The position numbers were made by a program, and so were the translations under genes. Source: Coleophoma eucalyptorum (taxonomy: Eukaryota > Ascomycota > Leotiomycetes > Helotiales > Dermateaceae). From it: DNA of 64,000 bases. The DNA lies in assembly GCA_026120035.1 (NCBI GenBank), contig JALRME010000003.1:124001-188000 (forward strand), written 5' to 3'. Within the stretch, counting starts at the first letter, position 1. The number at the start of each line of letters is the position of its first letter. Shown here piece after piece: positions 1 through 11,329 of this stretch. The notes under the pieces are model-generated. The model was not told where the DNA came from and searched no databases. It saw only the letters and a list, made by a program, of their open reading frames with translations.

Positions 1-303
1 GGCCCTTCTTGCGCAGCTCCCCAGGCTTCGTCAAGCTTGTGATTGGTCTTATACTCAAGACAAGCAGAAGCCATGGTAAGAAGGTAGGTTAATCAGCAGA
101 GCGTCGCTTACAAATCTCACAGCACCATGGCCCCATATCCAAGAGCCAAAAAGGCTTCCTTTTGGACTTTCAGGAATATCATCATAGGCTTCCCGTCACA
201 GCTTTGACCTTCAAAAGAGCCAGTCTTTACAACCTAGCAACTCGCTGCACTTGCTCTTCACTGCGAGGCAGATGCCAAGAATGCATATTCTTCAACTAAA
301 ACT
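1..303. other. No gene recognised at the window edge
   Basis: I see no open frame with protein-like composition and no RNA gene here. It is the left edge of the degraded 0-4.6 kb region, so it may hold eroded coding sequence that can no longer be read by eye. Confidence 0.4.
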
Positions 304-534
304 CTAATGCAGTTTCGTTCTCGATTGCTGGGTGGCCTCAACTGCCTTTACAACTTTGAAGATATATTGGGCGTCGTTGCCTCTCACAAGACATTCAGCC
401 ATTGTGATACTGTTTGCCATGTTCACAGCATGGTCATGTCCGGAGTATGGCATCATAGCATCACTTGCGTCGCCCATGAGGATGCGTCTCCCATTTGGTC
501 ACGCCCAAGAATCCTGTGTTGGAAATCTGACCAT
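304..534 (-). pseudogene. Remnant of an FAD-dependent (aromatic-ring type) monooxygenase
   Basis: Read on the minus strand, one frame gives a segment resembling the GD motif of FAD-binding class A monooxygenases: GRRILMGDASDAMMPYSG, then an alanine- and methionine-containing helix. In intact relatives this motif binds the ribityl phosphate of FAD and follows an aromatic 'W..GR' stretch. Here a TGA interrupts the frame just before PNGRR, and it closes with TAG at 304-306 shortly after the motif, so the C-terminal half of the FAD domain is missing. Upstream sequence to about position 1000 holds short broken frames in which I recognise no Rossmann motif. The family call rests on one motif only. 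Confidence 0.35.
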
Positions 535-1841
535 TTATTCATGTAATTTGACTAGTCCTAGCAATTTCACAGTTGGTGTTTCGAGCACTGTGATGATTTT
601 CCTCATAAATCCAACGTCGCCTACTCTGGTCCAGTCTCCTGCAATGCCCAGATTGCCAAGGTGTTGAAGTCGGTATGGGAGCCGCAAATCATTCATGGCT
701 TGTAAAATCTCCTGCTCCAATGCCTCTCTAATGGAAAGCAACTGGACTGTTGTCACTCGACAGTCATATGATGTCCTCTATGAGTTAATGCTATTGCTGT
801 ACTTAACCGGCGAGGTCACATCCGAGGATAATCTTGAAAGGCGCCATTTAAAATTCGAGGATAGAATGGATATGCGTTTGGCGAATGATCCTTGGCTGTG
901 CCTCCGATACCTCCTCCATGGATGTTCCTTTGGAAAGTGGTGACATTCAACCTGATACACCCACGTGATTGTGGGGGATCTCGGAACTGGCATGAGCCAA
1001 AATCAGAGCATCAACAGAGACAAGCTGATCTCCTCATATTCTCGCATTAAATCTAGTGGGGTACTGCTATGTCTTAGAGCTAACCTATTGTTTGTCAATT
1101 TTCAGTCTTTTCTCTTAAGCGATCCGGGTAGAGTTTGTGCCAATAAATCACAGAGGAGAGATAATATATATCTAAATTATCCAATACAAATTCCTTGTAA
1201 AGCACTTTTAAATATTCAAATTTCGGTATGTTTCCGCTGGAGCTTTTCCCCACCTCTAATAGTTGTTAATACCATCAAAAGGACCAATAAGTGGAGAGTG
1301 AGGGGGGGGGGAAGTATCTGGTCTAAGAAGAGCGAGAGAGATACGGTTCTTTCATAGACATGACTCTTCTGCGGGAGTTGCTATTGTGAATAAAACTAGA
1401 AGATAGTACTTCAATAAATATTATATGCCTTCCCTGGTCATATTTGATTTATGGATCTAGTAATTTGTAATGCTTAGTGTTTTGTTTACTGTACCGCAAA
1501 TGCGTCATTAAAAGTTGTACTAACAAACTATTTTCTCAAACTAGTACTGTTAGGCATATTTTTCCGCAACTGAGATTTATTTGTTGTTTGAAAGAAGCCC
1601 TACATCTTTCCGCATTAGTGGCCAAATGCGTATAGGCCCTCCAATGTTCTTTAAGACTGAAGTGAGTTTTGCGAAATTACGAGAGGATGGAGATTATATT
1701 GCGCAGCAAATTAAATGTTGAAAGAGAGCAATCATGGACATTCGCCCACGAAGGAAGGACGTTGGGAGGGAAAATGGATCGAGCTTTTAATTGAAACCAA
1801 GTGCCTTAAGATTTGAGAATCATGATTTAACTACATTTACT
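535..1841. other. Gene-free, probably eroded DNA
   Basis: Only short, mutually incompatible frames are seen. One minus-strand frame (535-756) has plausible composition but no family I recognise; it may belong to the neighbouring monooxygenase remnant. A run of ten G lies at 1302-1311. The stretch from about 1380 to 1700 is AT-rich. Confidence 0.4.
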
Positions 1842-2903
1842 CTAACCAGGAATATGATCAATGCTTGCTGGCTCTTCGACAGGCATCTTATTATTGATGT
1901 GTCTGAATTCTGACAACGCCTTGTAAACCTGCAATCTTGCCCTCATGATGGACCCAAGTGGTTGGTGGGCTTCCAAGCTGTGTACTGGCCGAAAGGTTAA
2001 TACATCGTCATAGTACTTCTGGCGTTCAGCACTGTACGCATTTTGTTGTGGGATCTTCAGCCTGGCGATGGTCTGGTATGGATATTCTGATTACGACCAC
2101 TGGACAGAAGAATCTTCCAGTGGTTGTGTTTCTTTGTTCCTCCGTAGCTGTGCTCGAATTTCGAAGTCATCATCTGAGAAGGCTTTCACGACAGAAGTGC
2201 GAAATCCATTTTCATCTTTGCTAGTATCGATTCTCTGCTCTGTAAGTTTCTTGAGCGGGGGACTTTAAACTGGAAATGCTCCTAGCTTGACCACATAACC
2301 TCCAAATCGCGTAGGCGCCTGACTGTGATATGGCTCACTGAGCGGATGTGTGAATGGATGTCCAAAGAAATCGGCCATGGGACTTGGCCCACCGAGAATA
2401 GTTTCTGATGCAGCATTGAAATTACGCGCAATTGAGCTTACTGTGCTCTTGGCTATTTCTGGCAATGGGGTTGCAATCTGCAGAACTTTTATATCTCGAA
2501 GAAATCCTGCTGCGGTACCACTTGGGAAGGTTGACCCGGACGCAAGGACAAAATCTTATGTGTTTTTGTTATGGCCAGTTATTTGTAACCCTTCAACACC
2601 GAATATCTTGATAGCCATGCCTCGATGAGTGCTGAAACGGTCGTTCAAAATCTCTCCCGGGCCTTGGGCAAAGCGAATGGCAACATCGTGTGCACCGGGC
2701 TTCGAGAAGAGACCATGCGCAAGATGCGACGGGCGGTCGCTGGGTATCTCAAGTTTCCCCGTCACGAGTACAGTGCTTTTGGTGTGGGATGCTCGAACTG
2801 CGTGACCGTTTTCACGCTTTGCAACTATCTTATACTGCCCGATGCTGTTTGACACCATGACGTTTACATGTAGACTATCCAGACTAAAGTACTTAAGCTT
2901 CAC
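1842..2903 (-). pseudogene. Catalase-like heme protein, pseudogene with three in-frame TAA stops
   Basis: One minus-strand frame runs from about 2903 to a terminal TAG at 1842-1844 and reads as a small-subunit catalase-superfamily protein. It has the N-terminal GHAVRASHTKS block, the KLEIPSDRPSHLAHGLF and FSTHRGMAIKIFGVEG segments, a SGSTFPSGTAAGFLRDIKVL block, and a C-terminal QTIARLKIPQQ ... PLGSIMRARLQVYKALSEFR region. The frame is interrupted only by three stops, all TAA, at 2556-2558, 2265-2267 and 2091-2093. Each sits where one glutamine codon (CAA) would restore continuity, and no frameshift is needed. The start is unclear: a GTAAGT donor near 2906-2911 suggests a short upstream exon, and family members carry about 30 more N-terminal residues. 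Intact relatives bind heme and act on peroxides; this copy cannot encode a full protein. Confidence 0.8.
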
Positions 2904-3335
2904 TTACTTCAACTGACGGCGCAAGCGATATGAACCGCATCTATTGCATCATTGAAAAGAAATAATGATCTGGAGCGTACAGAGTCTTCAGCAGAGTGAG
3001 CAATTCTGGCTTGTGGCGCAGATCTATGTTCATGGAAAGGATATGAAACCCAGAATGCATGGAACTGCTCAAGGAAATAGCGGATGCTCAAGGCTTGCAC
3101 TTGAAGCATAAGTCACCAAACTAATCCATCAAGGGAGATACATTATAATCATAAGTAAGAAAAATTGAAATGACCTTAAACGATATTTTATGGAGTTGAT
3201 GTTGAGTTACACACCGAGGCAGCAACTTAGATTCCACGCTTCATCCCTACTGCTCCAATATCAGAAACTGTCGCGTATTTCATCTTTCGCGCTTCACATA
3301 CCTTAGATACCTTACTTACACCACCAACCTTTGCT
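2904..3335. other. Spacer between two pseudogenes
   Basis: It may include the lost first exon of the catalase-like pseudogene, since the minus-strand sequence just above 2910 reads APSVE before a GTAAGT. Otherwise I see no gene. AT-rich around 3120-3200. Confidence 0.4.
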
Positions 3336-4236
3336 ATGCCCGCTCTTTTTCGCCAGCTTTATCAAAATTTTCCACGTCGACAATCCTGGAAAGATCTTTG
3401 CTTTTACCTGTTTCTGCTCATCACCGTTCTTTCAGTGGCATTTGCCTTTCTTTTCATGTCACTCCCTGTCTACCGAGCCACAGCTCTCGAGCAGACTTTG
3501 AGGAAACTGATCGTCTGAAGAGGCTCGAGTCACAACGTCGATGGGTTCCCAAGCTCATGATATTTGATTAGAAGCCATTTGCATATAATGAGCGCTTGGG
3601 TTGTACCTAATCCACGATATTACCTAGTTGCCGAGCTATGGCTGGCAGACACAACTGCAGCTATATAAAGATGGCACGGCAGAGTATCCATCGCAAGAAT
3701 TCTGGATATATATCGGAGGCACTCCTAAGAAACCATTGGGGCTATTTGACCGCTTGAGTTTCTTCACTCTTGCGAACGAGAGCTGTACAGATTCACCAGA
3801 GAGTTGCTCGTCATGATATGATGCCTTCAATCAAATTCTCGAATTCTATCATACATATGGCCACAAAAGAACATCGCGTGCTGGTCTAGGCTTTGTAGGT
3901 TGTGATATTAGTCCCCTGTTGTGCGACTATTGGAGCATGGATCCTGTCATGCTCATACATTCGAACGGGGTCGCTATGCCCTATTGAAATGCCTCTGACG
4001 TGATTTTGCACTACTCGATTCAGTTATGTAGCACTGCCACTACGAGGATGCCAGCTTCTTTGTCTCAGAAACAACAGTTGCGTGATGGCCGGACTGTTGT
4101 GGTCCCGGTGTTCCCGACAGCTTTTGAGCAGATCAAGTCTCTGGTAATGTTGGATAGAAGTAAAGGCGCGTGTAAGTATGAGGTGCATGAGATCACGGAA
4201 TTCCAGCCTGAAATAGATGGCAAGAGTGTTACTTGA
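3336..4236 (+). pseudogene. Broken gene of an unnamed fungal membrane or secreted protein family
   Basis: The first frame (ATG at 3336) encodes a basic N-terminus and one hydrophobic helix (CFYLFLLITVLSVAFAFLF), then stops at 3516-3518. From 3628 another frame continues to 4236, broken only by TGA at 3814-3816 and a second TGA near 3984. It contains LGLFDRLSFFTLANESC, a TDSPESC segment, a GCDISPLLCDYW block with paired cysteines and a later RDGRTVVVPVFPTAFEQI segment. This layout (anchor helix, Cys-rich middle, no catalytic motif I can name) recalls widespread uncharacterised fungal proteins. A third frame between the two halves also looks coding but carries TAG and TAA. I infer a decayed gene; the family name is unknown to me. 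Confidence 0.5.
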
Positions 4237-4354
4237 CGAACTCCTCTGTCGCAAAAGATGGCATATACCTCCCAAGCCGTGTAGCTATTCTCGATGATGA
4301 CTTATCATTATCATTTCTCTGAAGACTGAAGAGTGACCATTCTGTTTGAGAACA

Positions 4355-4598
4355 TTATGCGGTGGCATCTGGGTGAGATGTTTGCAAGGCTCGCCCCTTG
4401 CTTTGGATGCAGTCATCTCCGTCCAGCACCACACAATCCGAGATTAAAGTCACTTGTGTATTGTTGGCAGATTTCGGGTCCTTGCTTTCTGCATCAATGA
4501 TTACAGTATACTCCTTTGCAGGGAGACTCGTTGCTCCTTGGAACATGCTGTGCTCTGGGGGAACATTAAATGAATCAACACGGCAGAAGTCGTTTGCC
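4355..4598 (-). CDS. Possible orphan terminal exon of a small Cys-containing protein
   Basis: On the minus strand a clean frame starts right after a plausible acceptor (CCTAG at about 4599) and ends at 4355. It begins ANDFCRVDSFNVPPEHS and contains EYTVIIDAESKDPKSANN, NTQVTLISDC and LDGDDC, a pattern that looks like an extracellular domain. I found no upstream exon with a start codon, so it may be the last exon of a decayed gene like its neighbours. Family not recognised. Confidence 0.25.
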
Positions 4599-7518
4599 TA
4601 GGATTGGCAACTTATACACTTTTGCTTCAAACGAGCAAAATGAATTCATTCATATCCGACCACGTGAAAAATCAGATCTGTCGGCAATTAAATCAAGAAC
4701 GTTCCTCCGCACGCGCAGATGCACTTGTCATGTCATCCAATCTCGCGATATTGCACCAGGATTAGCCAGACCCGTACCAATAAATTTGTTAGATTAAACC
4801 GTAATCCCCAAGGTCGCGAAGAACGTACTTTACGAAGTGCTCTACGGAGCACTTTACACTGCCGCACCGCCGTCCTAACCGAAAACGCGGGCAACGACAA
4901 AGACGGGTTACCGAGACTCAATTGTCTGTAGGCTCAGGAGTCAGAATTCCGGAGGGGGCTTTGGCTTCAGGAACGCGAGCTGACTATCCTACGCCCTTGA
5001 TACGGTATGGTACCGTGTTTCTCGGACAATTGATTGAGTTCAGGGGGTAAAACAATGCCTCTGTTCAGCTCTCGTTATTTTTGCAGCTAAGGAAGCGAGG
5101 GACCTTTGCCCCCAAAAGACCGTCAATAATGCAGTTGTAGGGCAAGAGCGAAGATGAGATGATAACTCCGTAAGGCCAGAGATATCTTGACGTGGCCGGC
5201 GACGGAATATCTTGTTCTCTTCCACAGCAGGGAAGTGGTAGATAGGAAAGGTCTGCGATATTTCTTCTCGAACGGGGAGAGCCCTTTCGAATCAATGATC
5301 TACAGGCTAGTCGGCGCACGGGGGTTAGGATATTCAACATGAAACGCCAATAACATGGCTTCATGTAGGATTCCCCCTGTAATGGCAGGATGGCCGAGAC
5401 GACACGAGAGTGATGATCTGGAGATGAACGTGCCAGCGAGAGGTCACGCCAGCAACCGATCGCGTCCAGGTGCTGTAAGCAACGGCTGCGCCGGTGAGAT
5501 AACACGTTGTATGGTGTATTACTCGACGGCAAGAAGGTGCCATGATAAGAGTTGAATGGTGGAATGGTCGGGCGTGCACTGACGGGAAACAAAGGGAGGC
5601 CCAGAGTTGGTCGTGCAGCATGCAAACTAAGGACGGGCAGGTTCAAGGTGGAAAAGGCTAAGAAAAGTCTAAGCTGCGAGGCAGGTACCAAGAGGCATTT
5701 CGCCGACCGAACGTGTAAAGCAGCAAGGCTGTTCCGCCGACAGCTGGGCGCACTTGGGTAAGACGGGTAAGACTGCAGGTGCCGCTTTAGAGCCCGGTCC
5801 TTGAGCGGGCTGCCTTGGCCCTTCCCCACTGGCCACAGCAGCATCCTCACCCATTCATCACGATGCACCAGCAGCTCCTACTGCCCTCAGTCCCTTGTCC
5901 GGCCCTGGTCCACGAAGACCCCTGCGCAGAAGGTCCAAGTACGAACTCCGCGACCATGTTGACGCCTTCTATGGCTGAACGCCCAGTACGCTGGGAATTT
6001 CAACAGCCACGGTCCCCCGACCTCCCTCAAAATCAACTGTTTCTGGTTGACAGCCTGCCAGTGCTTGGTGGATCTGAACAGGCATCTTTCCATGATTAGA
6101 AGCTTGCAGTGCTTCCAGTCCTCGCCAGAACCATACTGTACCGGCACAACAGGCCACTCAGAGGCAGCAGCGTTCTGCATCTCTTAGTGGATTCGTAATT
6201 GGAACGAACCTTGGAACTTCTTCTGCCCACTGTTTGTGCGCGTCCAAAGAGCAGCTGCAGTATCAATCGAGCAGAATTTGCGCCTCTGCACTCTCTTCTC
6301 GACTTTCTTTGACTCGGCAAGTCTGCTGTCGACAGCATTATCCACGGATTGTGACGGAAAACGGATTCAACTTTAGAAGTTCTGCTGGAAGACTCAGGGG
6401 ATTTCTCGCCGGAGATTATCTTCGTCCTATCTTTCATCCTCTGCTTCAGTACCTGCTTGATCGTCCCTGCGGGACCGAAGTACGCTTTATCTTCCACTTG
6501 GTGATACAAGATACGATCTGAAACGGCACACCCAACGTGAAGTCCCGTACCACCTTCCTTTCACGCAAACACCGCTGTCGAGAGGAATAGCCTGACTATA
6601 CCGCGAGAATCATAATACCACTGCCAAGTGGGATCGAAAGGAATACTACAGTAATCCTTCCAAGGTGATCGAGTGAGCAGGATACATGTGGTGCGATTTC
6701 TGTCGTCGGAAGCAGGAATAGTTCGTTCAAGACAGCGCATGAGTGATTGCCGCAGGCTTTCGAAACACGAAGTGTACGTGGTACATTTCCCTCCCTCAGC
6801 AGCCCTATCCCCTCCTCAGCTATTGCTGTACTTCGTTGTACACGCACCAACCTTGGGGAATTGCTGGTCGTGAATATCGAGACCCAGGCAGTCTTTCCAA
6901 GTGACCAGTCTCCTGGGCCAACATCTCCATTTCGCGAACTGGTACACACAACCCTTCTATCTCCTCTTTTTACGGTTCATCATCTCAGTCATGCGGTCTC
7001 GCTGGACGAATGGCCTGTACTAACACTGCGTAGTTACTCATAGTGTTGCGAACTTTGAGAGTTCTTGACCGTTATCACTTCTCGAGGGGACTTCAGAGTC
7101 GACACCATTATCCTACGCCGTCAATCACATTATATATCTTGTCCACATATCTCACGTTCTTCCTACACGATCACGTCCTTGCCGTTGATCCTACGCTCTT
7201 TAGCTATATCTTTCCTCACCAAGCTTGTTCAGAACTAGCAGTCTTAATCCACAATACGCCAGTCGTTTGCGCAAGACTTTACCAATACATTTCATACTGA
7301 CGCTCTTTTCCTCTTGCGATATTAATACTTTAGACTTGGAGCAGTTCTTGGAAAAGAACCGGCCACTACCCAAAAACCAACCTGTTAAACGACTCCATGC
7401 ATCGACGAACGCAATAGGGCAGAAAGGATTTGAGGTTTTGGTATAAAATTGAGGAAGGGAGTAACAAAAAACTTCTGGCCTGGTCGCCACCATCTTAACC
7501 TTCGACTGCGCCGCATAA
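4599..7518. other. Long gene-free region and upstream region of the EGF-domain gene
   Basis: About 2.9 kb without a supported gene. Long open frames exist, for example on the minus strand at 5065-5868 and 6096-6509, but they have shuffled composition with no domain, no plausible splice partners and overlap each other. The last 500 bases are pyrimidine-rich (CTTCT/CACCA tracts), as expected for the promoter and 5' leader of the gene starting at 7519. Confidence 0.4.
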
Positions 7519-10410
7519 ATGAATCAGACCCAACAATGGGGGCAGCGGCCGCCAGGAGGAGGAGGCTCAGTGAGGCGGGCAAGAGAGAGGATGGAGGCGG
7601 GATTACCACCTGAGATGCCTCCACCAGTCCAAAAACCATTCGAAAATCCCCGAAAGACTCCAAGCCCAAACCAAGGCCGACCTCGACCGCCAATGCCACA
7701 AGCACTACAAGGACAAGGACCAATCGGTGTGGCGATCTCGAGACCTACGCAGGTTCCTCAGTGGCCATTACAAGGAGCTCCGGAAAGTCCTGATAGCGAG
7801 CGTTCACAATACAAACCACCCGCAGGTCGAGGGCCTGCTCCGCAAAGACCACCTCGACCAAGTCGTGTGCCTTCTATTCTTGATGCTTCTCGACTACAAG
7901 AGCATACTCCAGCATTTCAATATAAACCTCAGCAGACGTCTGGACAACGTGATAGATTTGAAGATGATGAAGAACTTACTTCCCCAGGATCCCGATCAGC
8001 GATGACATCCGCTTCCTCCAGACCTTCTACCGTGTCATCTGTTGGCACCATACCGGATTTCCCAATTCCTAATATTCCCGTGGTGCCACCACCTCCACGA
8101 AGGAGTGCCAATTTAGGTCCACCACCGAGTTCGAGGCGTGGAGCATCATCTTATTACTCACAAGCATCATTTGTCTCTCCAATTCCAGAAGAAAATACAC
8201 CTACGCGATCTCATGGTTCATATGCTTCAAGCGCTGCGATACCTTCGAGTTGGGGGTCTGAATCTAATTATGATGCACTGGACTCTCCGACTGTGGACAT
8301 GAGAGATGATATTATTGAAGAAGGAAGAGAATCAAGGGGTTCGAATGACGATAATGATGAGAGAGGACTGGTCAGGAAAGCAAGTGTCGGGAAAAGGGTG
8401 CAGCCGTCGATAATAACAACCTCAAGTTCAGAACGGGTTCCACAAAGACTGGAGCCACTTCCCATTGGGAAGCCAGGCTCTAAGTTGGAGAGAATGGGCG
8501 TTTTGCCATTAGCAAGTCCAAATGTCAGAGCTCCTCCTGAAACTAGCTTAGAAATTCCGAGAGCTGCTGGACGACCGGAGACGACATGGCCAAATGCCGA
8601 CGACATGCGATCACCCGCAAATGGACCTCTAGCTGGAGGAACAGGCTTGCTTGACTCATCTTCCGAAGAGACCATACCTACTCTTGCAACTGCTGTAACC
8701 ACGGACAATAGAGTGCCAGCACCGATGTTTAAGTCAGAGAACCCGAAGACACTAGAGATGCTAGCTGCATATAATGGAGCAAGCTCATTACAGACTGGAG
8801 ATGTTCCATCAAGCCGTACGCCGAGTACGAGGTTTAGTCGCCTCTCAGCAATTCGGAGGCCACCCCGACTTGATATTGATGCGGTACGCACTGCAGAAGC
8901 AAGGGGCAGCCTAACAAGTTTACCAGATCTCATTAGAAGAGCAACAAGATTAGCGGCCATGATGGATCGAGGCAGAAGACCTGCAAGCAGGATTAATGAT
9001 TTAAATGATTTCCCTTTCGCTGGCGACGAGAAAACTCGAGAAGAGCGTAAGTATCTCGGATCGCTCACTGTGCGCACTACTTAACTAAAATTTATAGGTT
9101 CATCTCCGCCCGCTGACGAAAAGCATCGTTCAGGCCTTTCTGGCATGCTGGCAGCATTTCCACCGCCTGGTGTAGCAACACCAAGAGGTACAAGCCCTAG
9201 GCCTATATCACCATGGCCTTCGCCATATCCACTTGATGCTACTAGTGCCGCGAAAGATAGCCAGCCAAAAAAGTCACGAAAATGCTGTGGTTTGCCATGC
9301 TGGGGTTTCATTCTTATCATACTTATAATCATCATCATAATAGCAGCTGCGATCGTCGTCCCTCTCGAACTTTTAGTCTTTAACAAGACCAAATCCACTA
9401 CCGCTAAAAGTACCTCCAGTACTTCACTTTCTTCCTGCATGAATCAACTTCAGTGTCAAAATGGTGGTGTCAATACCATATCCTCTGGAATTTGCTCATG
9501 CTTATGCACAAACGGCTTCACTGGCACAACCTGTACAGTTGGCGGTACGCCTGGATGTTCTACCACAAGTATCAGCGGGTCCTCCAGCAATGTCACTATT
9601 GGCGATGCTATATCTCGCCTCCTCGATGGTGCCCAGACCAACTTTTCTATTCCGCTGTCATCCACAATCATTGTTGCACGTTTCAATACTGCAAGTCTCT
9701 CTTGTACTTCAGAGAATGCTCTTGTTACGTTCGATGGCCAAGATACGAGGCAAGGATCTGCGTCAGATGTGGTCATGGCTACAGCCGTTCTGAATTCCAA
9801 AGTGGTGGATAGTACCAGCACAGCCAATGCAATCCAGTCTGATCCTAGCGGCAAGACCCTTACATTCGGCAGTGCCCAGGCCTCAACAACCGCGAATTCT
9901 GGACTAACAACCCTATCCACTGCTGGCACAGCAACGACAACCCTAGCTACGGCAGAAAGTTTAACCACGATTGCCACAGCGGGAACTTCAACCACGTCTT
10001 TGGAAACCATTTCTACAGCGGGAACATCCTCGACATCCATTGCCACTAGTAGCTCTTCCAGCAAAACCACCTCTAGCGTAGCCACCACCAAAACGTCTTC
10101 CAGCGCAACTACCACCGCTACTTCTACTGGATTTGTAGTCACAGAACAAGTACTCGATTTCTCGCGTGTTGCTGTGCTCTATGTGCTTCAACAAGAGTCA
10201 GTGGACAACGCCATTTCAGCTCAAAGCGCGCTACAATCATTCTTTTCCTTGACGAGCCCCACCACCTCTGCCGCTGCAAATCTCAGCATTGGAAACTCAA
10301 ATACTATCAATTTGAACAATTTCAAGATCGATGTAGGTAATGGTACATTGGGGGGCAATAATGTGGCAACTAGACGAAGAAGATGGGAAGGGCGAGATTT
10401 GATGTGGTAG
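7519..10410 (+). CDS. Large single-pass membrane protein with EGF-like module and Ser/Thr-rich stalk
   Basis: Two exons, 7519-9046 and 9098-10410, with a 51-nt intron (GTAAGT donor, TTAACTAAA branch, TATAG acceptor), give 946 residues. Residues 1 to about 575 are disordered and rich in Pro, Ser and Arg, with PPPP runs and polyproline motifs that could bind SH3 or WW domains. A dibasic, Cys-containing stretch (KKSRKCCGLPC) precedes one hydrophobic helix at about 579-600. An EGF-like Cys cluster follows (about 623-655, CQNGGV ... CSCLCTNGFTGTTC). The rest is Ser/Thr/Ala-rich, heavily O-glycosylated if exposed. No signal peptide is seen, so I infer N-terminus in the cytosol and the EGF-like end outside or in the lumen. 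Function unknown; cell-surface sensing or adhesion is a guess from architecture. Confidence 0.8.
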
Positions 10411-10950
10411 AACGGGTTTGATGATCGATGGACGGGGGTTTAGCGAACCCCGTTGTATTTTTTTGTTTCATTTATATTCTCATTACATCTTTCGTCCAGA
10501 GCGACTTATAGGATGGTTACACGGAAACCCTTTGTACATATTCGCCACATACAGGAAAATACTTCTGTTTTTTTTTTTGTTTCTGTTAAGGAGATTCCCC
10601 TGTCCACAGGCGTTTTGATCTTTGATTTGGCCTTTCCTTATACCTGTTCTATACAGCGAATTTTCCTTTATGAGAGCGGCAGGGTCTGGCTTCGTACGCA
10701 CATTTTCACTTAGTTTGGTATCTTCCTTTCGAGGGAGGCTTCTGTAATGTTGTAGGAGCCTTCTTGGAGGAAGATGAGGCGGCGATTTGCAGGATTGAAG
10801 GCGATAGCAATTGACCAAGATTCTGGGAAAGAATCAAGTAGCATAGTAAAGTGTAGAAAAGATAGGATAGATATAATATGAAATGGATAGCTTTCAATTG
10901 AATGATACCTACCTTAAGTCTTCTTATCTGGGCACTGATTTACAGTGTGT

Positions 10951-10982
<32 letters not shown>

Positions 10983-11329
10983 GCTTTTGCTCGGCTGTTA
11001 ACAAGCATCTCGGTAAAGTCTAAGGAACAACCCACAATATTTTTAAGCCCCATACAGTACAATAGAACACAGGGCACGAAGTGATCAAGACAACGCTATG
11101 ACAATTATGGGTGGAGCTCAACATCTTCCAGCCTTCTTAAATGTCGAAAAAGAATTACGAATCGTACCATGATATCACGGGGGCAGCTACCTTTTTCGGA
11201 ATGGATCGCTATAGTGTTATCTCTGAGAGTGGATCTTCCTACGCACGTTAAACAAAAGCATGTTACTCCAGATTTTCCTCGCAACTTTTGGACATTGTGT
11301 ATTCAACGACGCCTTTCATCTCTGTGAAC
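10411..11329. other. Spacer between the EGF-domain gene and the purine permease
   Basis: Contains the 3' flank of the upstream gene, a T-run near 10566-10580, and the CCAGAA repeat at 10951-10982. On the minus strand the repeat and flank read as a short Ser-Gly-rich tail ending in a stop near 10910, after a CAG acceptor-like site, but no upstream exon is visible. The last 200 bases should include the permease promoter. Confidence 0.4.
10951..10982. repeat. CCAGAA hexanucleotide microsatellite (about five units)
   Basis: Five consecutive CCAGAA-like units, the fourth being CCAGAG. In the reverse direction it reads as alternating Ser and Gly codons. Confidence 0.85.

Noticed and set aside
1302..1311. 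Run of ten G as a telomere-like or quadruplex element
   Set aside because: A single homopolymer run with no repeated G-tracts around it.
5065..5868. 267-codon open frame on the minus strand
   Set aside because: Composition is Ser/Leu/Arg/Pro-shuffled with no domain, signal or splice partner, and it overlaps other open frames in a GC-richer patch. Likely chance.
8268..9077. 269-codon frame antisense to the EGF-domain gene
   Set aside because: Lies wholly inside the coding exon on the other strand; the sense frame has the coding logic and splice site. A shadow.
9456..10142. 228-codon Val-rich antisense frame
   Set aside because: It mirrors the Ser/Thr/Ala-rich repeat of the sense protein (ACN/GCN codons read backward as Val/Ala).
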